Assembly: GCA_035651655.1 (NCBI GenBank)
Contig: DASRFG010000023.1
Span: forward strand, 186,001 to 250,000
DNA from: Terriglobales bacterium
GTDB taxonomy: Bacteria; Acidobacteriota; Terriglobia; Terriglobales; Acidobacteriaceae
Direction of reading: 5' to 3'
Length of the DNA stretch: 64,000 nt
Below the pieces are notes generated by a model, which made no database searches, had not been told where the DNA came from, and saw only the letters and a program-made list of their open reading frames with translations. A program made the position numbers and the translations under genes. Shown piece by piece: positions 43,164 to 52,412 of this stretch; the stretch's first letter is position 1; the number at the start of each line of letters is the position of its first letter.

Positions 43164-44386
43164 GCAAGCAGGTGCTCTTTGTAGACGACGAGGAATACAT
43201 TCTCGACGGGCTGAAACGTGCCTTACGTCCCAGGCGCCACGAGTGGACCACGCACTTTGCCCAATCCGGTGCGCAGGGGATCGCTCTTCTCCAGCAGCAC
43301 ACCTTCGACGTAGTCGTTAGTGATATGCGTATGCCGGGAATGGATGGCGCTGAATTCCTGGAACAAGTGTGCAAGATCCAGCCTCGTACCGTTCGCCTCA
43401 TCCTTTCTGGACAGTGCGATCGTACTTCCATCCTGCGCGCCTTGGGACATACGCATCAATTCCTTAATAAACCTTGTGACGCTGAGACCATCACCCGCGT
43501 CCTGCAGCACACGTTCGTCCTGCAGCAACTCATTAATCCGGCGCTTTGGTCTTTGCTTACACCCGTTAATAATTTGCCTAGCCTGCCGCTTCTCCATCAG
43601 AAAATTGTCGAGCAGTTAAGTGGTCCCGAGGTCTCAGTTTCCGTGCTGAAGGATATTGTTGGGCGCGATCCCGCGATGACGGCTCGTATTTTACAGTTGG
43701 TAAACTCTGCCCTCTTCGAGTCAGCCCGGCAAATTACTCAGGCTTCCAGCGCGGTAGACGTTTTGGGAGCCGAGTCACTTAGTTACTTGGTCACGCAGGT
43801 GGGAGTCTTTGCTCCCGCGGTGCCGAGCGAAATCCCACTCGATCTCGATGCAGAGAACAATCATGCTTTCAGGGTCAAGATGGCGGCCCGTACTATTGCT
43901 GAATGTGAGCAGCTAGACGGGGACAAGAAAGCGAAGGCGCTTACCGCCGCCCTCATCCACGACCTCGGCAAGCTGCTCTTAGCTTGGCAAATGCCGCAGG
44001 AATACACGAAAGTGCGTCACCTGATCAAAGCTGGCATGTCTTGCATCCAGGCGGAGCAAAAAGTGTTTCACGGAGATCACGCACAGTTGGGGAGCTGGCT
44101 ATTTGGCCTCTGGGGATTGCCTGAATCGCTAATCAAGGCGGTTGCCTTACACCACGATCCTACAATTCTAAATTCTCCAGAATTGGACACTGCTGTGGTG
44201 GTAAACGTGGCTAACCTGATGGCGCACCAATTTGATTCCTCAGAAAACACGGCGGCATTGGTTCCCCCCAGCCAACTGATCTCCACACCTTGGGAGAGCA
44301 AATATCCGTTCTGGGCACAAGCTTTCCTGAAATCCAAGCAGGAGTGGGCCGCCTCCCCAGAACTTTCTCGAGCCACGGCTGTCTAA
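43160..44386 (+). CDS. Response regulator with HDOD output domain, 408 aa
   Basis: The receiver (residues 1-120) has DDEE, VVSDMRMPG (phosphoacceptor Asp), LILSGQ and LNKPCD with the conserved Lys. The HDOD domain follows: NNLPSLPLLHQKIVEQL, then DIVGRDPAMTARILQLVNSA and an HD pair in ALIHDLGKLLLAW. Such proteins relay signals, often regulating motility or biofilm. The ATG overlaps the upstream kinase by ATGA, and its stop overlaps the convergent Gfo/Idh/MocA gene by 4 nt. Confidence 0.9.
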   Translation: MSKQVLFVDDEEYILDGLKRALRPRRHEWTTHFAQSGAQGIALLQQHTFDVVVSDMRMPGMDGAEFLEQVCKIQPRTVRLILSGQCDRTSILRALGHTHQFLNKPCDAETITRVLQHTFVLQQLINPALWSLLTPVNNLPSLPLLHQKIVEQLSGPEVSVSVLKDIVGRDPAMTARILQLVNSALFESARQITQASSAVDVLGAESLSYLVTQVGVFAPAVPSEIPLDLDAENNHAFRVKMAARTIAECEQLDGDKKAKALTAALIHDLGKLLLAWQMPQEYTKVRHLIKAGMSCIQAEQKVFHGDHAQLGSWLFGLWGLPESLIKAVALHHDPTILNSPELDTAVVVNVANLMAHQFDSSENTAALVPPSQLISTPWESKYPFWAQAFLKSKQEWAASPELSRATAV

Positions 44387-45516
44387 CTTGCAGCCTTGTG
44401 TTTGCCGGGCGCGGTCTTCTCTACCCTTACCCATGCGCCATCTTTCGCGGAGCGTTCCACTGCCTCGACCAATCGCTGCACGCGAACTGCGTCGTCGAAA
44501 TTGGGATGGAAGGTCTCTTTCCTTGCCAAAGCGTCGAGAAAATCTGCGAGGCTCGAAATAAACGTGTGCTCGTAGCCGATGATGTGCCCCGGCGGCCAAT
44601 AACGATCCACGTAAGGGTGGCCCGGTCCGGTGACTAACACCTGGTGTTCGCCTTGGATATGCGTCGGGTCAGTAGCGTCAAAAAATTCGAGGCGATTCAG
44701 GTCTTCCAGATTAAAGCGCAGCATCCCCTTCGAACCATTGATATCGAAGGCGTTGCGATTCTTGCAGCCGATGGCGAAGCGCGTAGCTTCAAAGCTGCCA
44801 ATACTGCCATTCGCAAAACGCGCCAGCAAGAGCACCGCATCGTCAACTTCGCGTCCGGGTGCAAAGGTCTGGATCATCGCCGACAGCTCCTCGATTTCGC
44901 CATTGAGGAGCAATGCCAGATCGAGGGTGTGCGTTAGCAAATCCCCTATGGCGCCGGAACCGGCTTCAGCGCGATTAAATCGCCACACTCCTTTGCGCGC
45001 CGGATCGGCTCCCCAACTCTGCAGGTAAACCGAGCGATAGTGATAGACGTTCCCCAGCCGGCCCTCGTCCACGAGTCGTTTGGCCAAGGAAACAGCAGGA
45101 ACACGGCGGTAGTTGAACCAGACCAGGTTGGGTACATTGCGCGCTGCCGTTGCCATGCGCTCAGCTTCATCCACTGACATGGCCAACGGCTTCTCGCATA
45201 GCACGATCTTCCCTGCTTTTGCCGCGGCAATCGCTATGGGTGCGTGCAGCAGGTTGGGGGTGGCCACGTCAATTACGTCAATATCTTTTCTGGCCACCAC
45301 CGCTTCCCAGTCAGTTGAGGTTTCTTCCCATCCCCAGCGTTTGGCCATTGCTTCAAGGCTCTCGCGATTGCGCCCGCAAATGACCTTCAGCCGCAAATCG
45401 TAGGGCGTATCAAAAAATCGCGTTACCTGGTGGAAGGCGTTTGAGTGGGCGCGGCCCATAAAACCCTGGCCGATCATGGCAACGTTCAGCGTCTGCTTTG
45501 GTTGGTTAGCGGTCAT
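44383..45516 (-). CDS. Gfo/Idh/MocA family oxidoreductase, cytoplasmic
   Basis: The start at 45516 (MTANQPKQTLNVAMIGQGFMG) follows a GGAAG ribosome-binding site and has no signal. The dinucleotide motif is IGQGFMGRAHSNAF (about residue 15), and the EKP motif is VLCEKPLAMSVDEAER (about 105). The second half has the usual beta-sheet domain (GAIGDLLTHTLDLALLL). It is an NAD(P)-dependent sugar or inositol dehydrogenase-like enzyme of unknown substrate. Confidence 0.85.
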   Translation of the reverse strand: MTANQPKQTLNVAMIGQGFMGRAHSNAFHQVTRFFDTPYDLRLKVICGRNRESLEAMAKRWGWEETSTDWEAVVARKDIDVIDVATPNLLHAPIAIAAAKAGKIVLCEKPLAMSVDEAERMATAARNVPNLVWFNYRRVPAVSLAKRLVDEGRLGNVYHYRSVYLQSWGADPARKGVWRFNRAEAGSGAIGDLLTHTLDLALLLNGEIEELSAMIQTFAPGREVDDAVLLLARFANGSIGSFEATRFAIGCKNRNAFDINGSKGMLRFNLEDLNRLEFFDATDPTHIQGEHQVLVTGPGHPYVDRYWPPGHIIGYEHTFISSLADFLDALARKETFHPNFDDAVRVQRLVEAVERSAKDGAWVRVEKTAPGKHKAAS

Positions 45517-45653
45517 ATACGCTTCCGGGATGTTTCGGGTTGAAATCAAAGAGCGCCATCATACCAACTCTTTCAGGCTAGGTGGCGAGTTTGGGTGGTT
45601 ATCGGGCGAGTTCGGCCCGCGGAATTTTCGCACCATTTACACTTATCGCTCGC

Positions 45654-47042
45654 ATGGCCATCGTAGCCACCGAACTCTCGAAACTCAGCCTGGCGGACGC
45701 CTCCGAACTTGTACGCCGCAAGTCGGTATCGCCCATCGAGTTGACCGCAGCGTGTTTGAAGCGGATTGAGCAATTAAATCCCACGTTCAACGCATTTATT
45801 ACTGTGACCGCCGAGACGGCAATGCAAGAGGCGCGCACGGCAGAGGCTGAAATTCAGCGCGACGGCTGGAAAGGGCCTTTGCATGGCATTCCCATTGCTC
45901 TTAAGGATCTATTCGATACCACTGGAATACGGACGACGGCAGGCAGCGCGGTCTTTCAGGATCGCATACCTCATCAGGACGCTGAAGTGGTGCGCCGCTT
46001 GAAAGCTGCTGGGGCGGTCTTGCTGGGCAAGCTCAACCTTCACGAGTTTGCCTATGGCGGAAGCGGCATCATCGGGCATTTCCCGGCGGCGCGGAATCCA
46101 AGGGACGCAAGCTTCATCACCGGCGGATCATCTTCCGGCTCAGCGGCAGCCGTGGGCGCCGAGCTCTGTTACGCGGCTCTGGGTACGGACACAGCCGGCT
46201 CGATTCGGCTGCCCGCGGCACTGTGCGGGATTGTCGGCCTGAAGCCAACCTATGGGCGGGTGAGCACCCGCGGCGTGATTCCACTTTCGTGGTCTTACGA
46301 CCACGTCGGCCCGATGACCCGAACTGTCCAAGACACGGCGCTCCTGCTGCAGGTAATCGCCGGCCATGACCCATCAGACATTTCAAGCGTTAATGTACCC
46401 GTGCCCGACTATGTTGCAGCTCTAAAGAAAGACACCCGGGGCTTGCGCGTAGGAGCGCCTCGCCAGCTCTTCTACGATGATGTTGATCCCGAAATCGCCG
46501 ATAGCATACAAACTGCCCTGCAACTTATTTCCGAGCTGACGGCTGGAGTGCGCGAGATGACGTTGCCAGTAGATACGGACCGCTCTGCCTCCAGCGCCGA
46601 GGCTTGGACCTTTCACGAGAAACTTGTTGCCGAGCACGCTGACCTTTATCAGCCGGAGACACTAAGAAGAATCCGCACGGGCGAGAAGCTCACCGCCGCC
46701 GCTTACATCCAGAAGCGTCGAGAATTAGAGCAACTTCGGCAGGAGATCGCCGTGACCGTTGCGGAAGTGGATTTGCTCGTTACGCCGACAACTCCGGTGC
46801 TTGCTCCGTCTTTCGCGGAACTTGAGGCAGATCCCACCGCCCTGCGTGCTCGCGAACTGCTTCTGTTGCGCAATACGCGCCCGTTTAACGTCTTCGGGTT
46901 ACCCACCATTTCGCTTCCCTGTGGAGTCGCACGCGACGGCCGATGCGTCGGCCTTCAGATCAGCGGAAAGGGGTGGGACGAGGGGTCGGTGCTAGCGTTG
47001 GCGCATGCTTACGAGTCCGCGCACAGAACGGCAGGAACGTAG
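45654..47042 (+). CDS. Amidase (GatA/amidase signature family)
   Basis: I prefer the ATG at 45654 (MAIVATELSKLSLADASEL). The amidase signature has the Ser-cisSer-Lys triad: Lys in PIALKDLF (about residue 77), cis-Ser in ITGGSSSGSAAAV (about 150) and nucleophile Ser in GTDTAGSIRLPAA (about 175). The C-terminal VTPTTPVLAP and NVFGLPTISLPCG blocks also fit. Some members are GatA subunits, but no gatB or gatC is near, so a stand-alone amide hydrolase is more likely. Confidence 0.85.
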   Translation: MAIVATELSKLSLADASELVRRKSVSPIELTAACLKRIEQLNPTFNAFITVTAETAMQEARTAEAEIQRDGWKGPLHGIPIALKDLFDTTGIRTTAGSAVFQDRIPHQDAEVVRRLKAAGAVLLGKLNLHEFAYGGSGIIGHFPAARNPRDASFITGGSSSGSAAAVGAELCYAALGTDTAGSIRLPAALCGIVGLKPTYGRVSTRGVIPLSWSYDHVGPMTRTVQDTALLLQVIAGHDPSDISSVNVPVPDYVAALKKDTRGLRVGAPRQLFYDDVDPEIADSIQTALQLISELTAGVREMTLPVDTDRSASSAEAWTFHEKLVAEHADLYQPETLRRIRTGEKLTAAAYIQKRRELEQLRQEIAVTVAEVDLLVTPTTPVLAPSFAELEADPTALRARELLLLRNTRPFNVFGLPTISLPCGVARDGRCVGLQISGKGWDEGSVLALAHAYESAHRTAGT

Positions 47043-47045
47043 TTC

Positions 47046-48662
47046 TCAATCAGTGTCGGTTCGGGTGCCTGGCCGAACGCTCGCGGCAAAGCGTTCTTTG
47101 GAGTGAGCTCTCGGGCTCCCTTTTTCCACCAACATCGGATGATAGGCGAGCCAGGCCGCGACCCGGCGTTGCGCTTCAGCCAAATCCGCCGAACTCATGC
47201 GAGAGCGCAGGATGGTGACTCGATACTTGCTGGCTTCGTCTCCAGCCCCCGCCGCTATGGCTGACCACATATAAGCCGCAAGATAATCCTGCGGGACGCC
47301 ACGTCCTGCCCAATAGAAAGCGCCCAGGGTTGCCGCTGAAAGCACGTGTCCCTGGCCGGCAGCCTTGGCAAACCATTTCACAGCCTGGGAATAGTCCTGA
47401 GGAGTTTCGTCACCACCAGCGTACTTGGCGGCCAGTTGGAACTCCGCGTTTACGTCGCCCTGGTCGGCCAGTCGGCGCACTTGATCCAGAGAGGCCGATC
47501 CGCTGGCTGAACTAGAGTTCTGATCTGACTCGGACTCCGGGGTTGACGCTAATGCTCGCGCCGTCAAACCCGCAGTTCTAGATTCGGCCGCCTGCGCCAG
47601 TCGTGACATGCGAAAATTGGCAAATCCGAACCAAACTGCGGCCAGGACAAAGATGCCTATGGTTAGCAGAATAGGTAAACCGCTCCTCAATCCCGCATTG
47701 GGCGCCTTTTCGGGCTCCGCCGCCCAGGCATCTAGCGCCGCCGAAGTACCCAGATGAGCAGCTGAAGAATTTTGGATGACCGTTGTGGAATTAGCTTGTA
47801 CCGGCGCTGCTTCGGGCTTGCGCGAAATCTGCTGGGGTAAGCTCTCCTCGGGCGTAGGAGTTGCAACACGTTGTGCCAAACGTTGTAGCTCCATGCATGC
47901 GGCTGCATTAAACGCGCCCACTTTGGCGGAGAGAACCTCCAGGATACCCAAGACCTCCCCACGCCTGAGGATAGGCACAGCCACCACCGACCGGATACCT
48001 AAGGCGCGGCAGCTCTCGCGATCAACATAGCTGTTCTTCTCCGAATCATCGCACCGCAATAGGCGGCCGGTGGTGATACAGGCTCCGGAGATACCCGACT
48101 CGGAATTGAGAGTTGATCCAGTTGGCGGAGCGAGATGGCCCGCGCTGGCCCGGCATACCACCGCGGTGCTCTCACGTAGCGCAATGGCACAGCCATCGGC
48201 GCCGGTCGCCGTGAGCCCTTCCTCGACGATGCGCTGGAGTTCGACGGCCGCTGACGCCGGTTGCGCAATCTCCGCCCGAGTACCTTCTGCACGGGTTATC
48301 AGTTCAGAGAATGGCCGCGGATGCTGCTCGGCTAAGGCCAGCGAGTTAAGCATGAGCCATTGCTGCAATTGCCCGCGAGTCTCTCGTGTGAGTTCCAGGA
48401 ACTCCAGACCAACTTGACCGCGATCGTCTGTCCAGGAGACACGCGCGGGAGTCGCAATCGAGTTGCGGGTCTCAAGCAGATCAAGCCGGAGACTAACAAG
48501 GGAATCAGGGTCCAACTGGCCCAGCGTCGCCAAGGCCAAGCCCCGCTGGCTTACATTCAGAATGTTGCCCCCGGTTATGCCCTTGCCGGAGGCCTGCATA
48601 ATGCTGGCGTATGCAGGAGTGCGGACTCGTTGCCTGGCTTCGCGGCGACGTTCGGGGTACAT
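47046..48662 (-). CDS. PilZ-GAF-transmembrane-Sel1 protein, 538 aa
   Basis: The ATG at 48662 has AGGA about 9 nt upstream. The order is a PilZ-like domain (residues 1-105, RRREARQRVR then ILNVSQRGLALATL and VGLEFLEL), a GAF domain (about 140-275, with GLTATGADGCAIALRES and LRCDDSEKNSYVDRESCR), a transmembrane helix (LLTIGIFVLAAVWFGFA) and Sel1-like repeats in the periplasm (AVKWFAKAAGQGHVLSAA). PilZ suggests cyclic-di-GMP binding, but the RxxxR pattern should be checked. Paralogous GAF sequence occurs in the next gene. Confidence 0.85.
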   Translation of the reverse strand: MYPERRREARQRVRTPAYASIMQASGKGITGGNILNVSQRGLALATLGQLDPDSLVSLRLDLLETRNSIATPARVSWTDDRGQVGLEFLELTRETRGQLQQWLMLNSLALAEQHPRPFSELITRAEGTRAEIAQPASAAVELQRIVEEGLTATGADGCAIALRESTAVVCRASAGHLAPPTGSTLNSESGISGACITTGRLLRCDDSEKNSYVDRESCRALGIRSVVAVPILRRGEVLGILEVLSAKVGAFNAAACMELQRLAQRVATPTPEESLPQQISRKPEAAPVQANSTTVIQNSSAAHLGTSAALDAWAAEPEKAPNAGLRSGLPILLTIGIFVLAAVWFGFANFRMSRLAQAAESRTAGLTARALASTPESESDQNSSSASGSASLDQVRRLADQGDVNAEFQLAAKYAGGDETPQDYSQAVKWFAKAAGQGHVLSAATLGAFYWAGRGVPQDYLAAYMWSAIAAGAGDEASKYRVTILRSRMSSADLAEAQRRVAAWLAYHPMLVEKGSPRAHSKERFAASVRPGTRTDTD

Positions 48663-48890
48663 TTCGCTTGTCCTAAATCTGCAATTGACATAGTACGATT
48701 GATTGCTTGAAAACCCCAAGCAGAAATCACAATTGCTCCCAAAATGACACTGTTGTCACAGCCGAGGTGTTGCTCCTGACCCAGTTTGCGGGAGACCCTT
48801 CGCGCAGTGGTTAATTTGCCTGCTCATCTGTTTGGTTCCCCAAAAGCGTAATGACCCAGCGAGGCCTGGACCACCGGCCAAATCCGGAGT

Positions 48891-49688
48891 TCAAGAAAGC
48901 ATCTTCGCTGGACTCGACCCTGTACCACAGCCCACCGCCCGCGCGATCGCCGCAACCATGAAACCGGCCAACATCTGCAGGTTAGCGACTGCGAGATCAT
49001 CAAAGGCATAGGCTTCGGAGGAAAGCACCTCGAAAATCCCCAAGCTCTTGCGGAAATGCTGCAGTGGCGCTACCAGGATTGAGCGCACGCCCAGTCGGCG
49101 GCAGCTGTCTTTATCCACAATGGGGTCCTCTTCGGAATCGTCGCAGCGCAGGATTTGCCCGGTGCGGACGCACTCGCCAGAGAGCCCTGCCGTAGTCTGA
49201 AGGCGCATTCCAAGGTCGGGAGCAGTACGGCCGGCACGGGCGCTACAGACCACGTCCTTGCCCCAGCGCAATCCAATCGCGCTGCCTGTAGCGCCGGTCA
49301 TAGTGGCTGCCCGCCCGGCGATGACGCTGATCGCCGGCTCCAGATTAAGCTGAGCTGGTCCGGCGGTTAATACGTCGGCTGTGAGTTTCTCGTCCACGGC
49401 ACTCCGCGCAGCTACTAAGCCGCGGTCTGTCACCATCTCCGCCGCAACCGGCACGGTGGAAAGCAGATCGCGTACCAGATCATCCATTGCTGAATCCTGC
49501 AATAGAGTCGCTCGGGGCTCGTGCAAAAGCGATCCCCCCATCACACGGGACAGGCTGAGCACCGCCTGGCTGCCACAAGCATGGCAAGTGGGAGTGTTGT
49601 TCTCATGGATCAGCTCGCATTCGATGCAGAAGACGGCCCGTTGCAGAGACAAGAAATTCAGATCAGCGCGCGGCGCCCACAGTCCCAT
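48891..49688 (-). CDS. Zinc-ribbon plus GAF-domain protein, 265 aa
   Basis: The N-terminus has two Cys pairs, CIEC and CHACG (residues 21-39), that can form a zinc ribbon. The GAF domain (about 115-255) contains AAGLSGECVRTGQILRCDDS style sequence and DKDSCRRLGVRSILV, nearly parallel to the GAF domain of the upstream Sel1 protein, so the two are paralogues. It is soluble and probably senses a small molecule or redox signal. It starts just upstream of a 460-nt region leading to the sigma-factor operon. Confidence 0.75.
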   Translation of the reverse strand: MGLWAPRADLNFLSLQRAVFCIECELIHENNTPTCHACGSQAVLSLSRVMGGSLLHEPRATLLQDSAMDDLVRDLLSTVPVAAEMVTDRGLVAARSAVDEKLTADVLTAGPAQLNLEPAISVIAGRAATMTGATGSAIGLRWGKDVVCSARAGRTAPDLGMRLQTTAGLSGECVRTGQILRCDDSEEDPIVDKDSCRRLGVRSILVAPLQHFRKSLGIFEVLSSEAYAFDDLAVANLQMLAGFMVAAIARAVGCGTGSSPAKMLS

Positions 49689-50148
49689 CCGAGTTCCTCC
49701 GAGTCCCGCCGCCGGTTCGTTCCAATACCTGAGTGACGAAAAAAAACCAGTGCAGCGGAAGCGCGAGAATAAATGGTGATCTCTGTGAATGATAAGTAAC
49801 GCGATTGGTTCAGGACTCGCCTCTTATCGCGGATTGCTGACCGCTATCTCCTTTGTGGAAGACTGATTGGTAGCTGAAGCTTTGCATGCCACTTCTATGC
49901 ATCCCCCTGCCCTCCAGCAACCCTACTGACTTTCCGTTACAATAAGCGGTCGTTGGGGACAAACCATTCGTGCAACCTGTTTTGAGCAATCAAAGGGAAA
50001 TTTACACTGTAAGTACTTGGATTTGCGGCGGCTCTGCGGACAATGCTGCGCGCGTTACTATAGGGTGTTATTTTGGCTGTCGGCGTGCAAAGCGTACAAC
50101 GGACAGCTACTTAGCCGCATCTATCCACATGCGGCCTGAAAAGGCGAA
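49689..50148. other. 460-nt leader upstream of the sigma-factor operon
   Basis: No gene is supported. The last 200 nt should hold the promoter of the sigma/anti-sigma operon and the region before it the promoter of the divergent GAF gene. I could not assign -35/-10 boxes with confidence, nor see a clear terminator. Confidence 0.35.
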
Positions 50149-50751
50149 TTGACACAAGCGAAAAAAACATTGGTTCCCGGGCTCTCCGAGGCGGAGGCCA
50201 TTGACCGGGCCAAGGCAGGTGACGCGGAGTCGTTCGAGGCCCTGTACGGACTGCACAAGCGTCGGGTTTACTCGCTATGCTTGCGCATGACCGGTAACAC
50301 CGCCGAGGCCGAAGATCTGACGCAGGAAGCGTTTCTGCAGCTGTATCGCAAGATCGCGACCTTCCGCGGCGAATCGGCGTTCTCGACCTGGCTTCACCGT
50401 CTCGCCGTGAACGTGGTGTTAATGCACCTGCGCAAAAAAGGCCTTCCGGAGGTTTCTCTGGAAGAGAGCCTGGAGCCGCAGGAAGACGGGCCGAAAAGGG
50501 ACATTGGCGCCCGAGACAACGTTTTGGCGGGCTCCATCGACCGGGTCAATCTGGAACGGGCGATTGAAAATCTGCCTCCGGGCTACAGAATTATTTTTGT
50601 GCTGCATGATGTTGAAGGCTACGAGCACAACGAGATTGCCGAGATCATGGGTTGTTCAATCGGCAACAGCAAGTCTCAGTTACACAAAGCGCGTATGAAG
50701 TTGCGTGACCTCCTCAAAGCGAGCAGAGCCGAAAAGGCCACCAGGAGCTGA
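50149..50751 (+). CDS. ECF-type RNA polymerase sigma factor
   Basis: A TTG start at 50149 follows AAAAGG. Region 2 has [19 protein letters not shown] then [15 protein letters not shown], region 4 has [20 protein letters not shown] and [19 protein letters not shown], the helix-turn-helix that reads -35 boxes. The protein is a sigma-70 family ECF factor, 200 aa. It directs transcription of a stress or envelope regulon and is probably restrained by the next gene's anti-sigma factor, 44 nt downstream. Confidence 0.92.
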   Translation: MTQAKKTLVPGLSEAEAIDRAKAGDAESFEALYGLHKRRVYSLCLRMTGNTAEAEDLTQEAFLQLYRKIATFRGESAFSTWLHRLAVNVVLMHLRKKGLPEVSLEESLEPQEDGPKRDIGARDNVLAGSIDRVNLERAIENLPPGYRIIFVLHDVEGYEHNEIAEIMGCSIGNSKSQLHKARMKLRDLLKASRAEKATRS

Positions 50752-50795
50752 GGGGGAGAGGTGAGGATGCAATGCCGTCCGGGGGGAAGGTGAGC

Positions 50796-51461
50796 ATGAC
50801 CTGTGCAGAGTTTCAGAAAGTTCTGCCTTACATCATTGATAGCGGCGGAAACGTCGGCGAGCAAGAACATCTAAAAACCTGTCCCATATGCGCTGATTTG
50901 GTTGCCGACCTCACCTACATCGCCGACCAGGCCAAACTTCTGGTTCCTATGATGGACCCCAACCCCCGGGTTTGGAATGGAATTAAGCATTCCCTTGAAG
51001 AGTCAGGCCAGGTAAAGAGAAGCGCCACCAAGAGCGGCGTACGGGGGCGTCTTCTAGAATCCCCAACCCGTTCTCGCTGGGGTCCGGCCGCGTGGTTGCT
51101 GCCGGTCGCGGCCCTGGTGCTCGTGGTGATTGGATTGTTCCTTTACAGGAACAGAACCAACCCAGACAACTCATACAGCGCTGACCAGAGAGTTTCGCCC
51201 TCGGCCACCATGACTCTTGTAAATTCGGATGGCATGGGGGAAACGCAGGATGAGCAACTGCTGTTGCAATTGTCCGAACATGTGCCCAGCCTGCGTCCTG
51301 CGTACGAGCAAAACCTTCGCAGCGTTAACTCCTATATCGCGGATGCCCGCCGCTCAGTGCAGACCGACCCTGACGATGAAGATGCGCAAGAAGCGCTGAT
51401 GCAGGCTTACCAACAGAAAGCAGTGTTGTACGATATGGCTGCACAAGAATCAGTACCTTGA
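50796..51461 (+). CDS. Anti-sigma factor with zinc-binding domain
   Basis: The ATG at 50796 is preceded by AAGGTGAGC, a good ribosome-binding site. The anti-sigma HC2-type zinc ligands are at the N-terminus: C3 (TCAEFQ), H (EHLKTC) and CPIC. A single transmembrane helix (WLLPVAALVLVVIGLFLY, about residue 105) anchors the protein, and the C-terminal part is periplasmic. It should bind and inhibit the ECF sigma factor upstream. Length is 221 aa. Confidence 0.85.
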   Translation: MTCAEFQKVLPYIIDSGGNVGEQEHLKTCPICADLVADLTYIADQAKLLVPMMDPNPRVWNGIKHSLEESGQVKRSATKSGVRGRLLESPTRSRWGPAAWLLPVAALVLVVIGLFLYRNRTNPDNSYSADQRVSPSATMTLVNSDGMGETQDEQLLLQLSEHVPSLRPAYEQNLRSVNSYIADARRSVQTDPDDEDAQEALMQAYQQKAVLYDMAAQESVP

Positions 51462-51483
51462 TTTTGAAGGAGGAAGAAGCCAG

Positions 51484-52371
51484 TTGCGAGCGGGTGCCAA
51501 CAACGTGAATGCTAGCAAGCAGCTTGCCTGCTTGTGGCTGTTTGTCGCCATCGTGCTTCTGAGCGCGGGGACGGTTCGTGCATTTGCGGCAGACGGCGTG
51601 AAGCAATTCCACTACACCGTTGGTCGCCACGCCAGCATCAGCATCCGCAATCCCTCGGGAGCGGTGGTCGTCAAGCCCTCCGACAATAACCAGGTCAGTG
51701 TTATCGCCACGCTGCACTCAAGCAAAGTAGAGGTGGAGCCTACACAAGTAGGAGACCGTCTCTCACTGAGCACCCATTTCTTACAAGCTGGCACCCCCGA
51801 AGAGCGGCGTGTTGATTACGAAGTCAGCGTGCCCACCGATGCCAGCGTCAACGTGGTTTCATCTAGCGGACCAATCTCGGCCGAGGGCTTAAAGGGCGAC
51901 GTAATCCTCGAAGGTGACGCAGCCCAGGTCAATGTAAGTCGGGTGAGCGACGCTCATGTACATGTGCGAACCCTTACCGGTTCCATTGCGCTCCAAGACA
52001 TCAACAATGGCCATGTCGAAGCCAGCTCTTTGAGCGGCCCCGTGACGCTCACCCACGTTGCAGGGACGCGCGTGTCGGTGAACACCACCAGTGGCAAGAT
52101 CACTTACACAGGCGATTTCAGTGGTGGGGGCGATTACTCGCTTACCAACCACTCGGGTGACATTGAAGTCACGATTCCCGCCGCAGCATCGGTGGATATT
52201 TCGGCACGCTCAATCACGGGCAGCGTGGATAGCGATGTTCCTCTGCAGCAGCGCCAGCACAACGCATTCCAGCCGGTCCCGGGAAAGGCGCTAACCGGAA
52301 TGTCGAATTCCGGGTCTTCTTCGGTTCGCCTGCTTTCCTTCAGTGGTAAAATCCGCCTCAAGAAACAATAA
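51484..52371 (+). CDS. DUF4097/adhesin-like periplasmic protein
   Basis: A strong AAGGAGGAAGAAG ribosome-binding site precedes TTG 51484. A signal peptide ends at about VRAFAA. The mature protein shows the beta-helix repeats of the DUF4097 type: SISIRNPSGAVVVKPSDNNQ, VVSSSGPISAEGLKGDV, SLSGPVTL and HSGDIEVTI. Such proteins are often part of sigma/anti-sigma operons in Acidobacteriota. The gene is the third of the operon, 22 nt after the anti-sigma gene, and is probably a target or readout of that system. Confidence 0.8.
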   Translation: MRAGANNVNASKQLACLWLFVAIVLLSAGTVRAFAADGVKQFHYTVGRHASISIRNPSGAVVVKPSDNNQVSVIATLHSSKVEVEPTQVGDRLSLSTHFLQAGTPEERRVDYEVSVPTDASVNVVSSSGPISAEGLKGDVILEGDAAQVNVSRVSDAHVHVRTLTGSIALQDINNGHVEASSLSGPVTLTHVAGTRVSVNTTSGKITYTGDFSGGGDYSLTNHSGDIEVTIPAAASVDISARSITGSVDSDVPLQQRQHNAFQPVPGKALTGMSNSGSSSVRLLSFSGKIRLKKQ

Positions 52372-52412
52372 ATTTCAGTGGCGGTGGACCCGCCGGCTTA
52401 GAAGGCGTCCGC

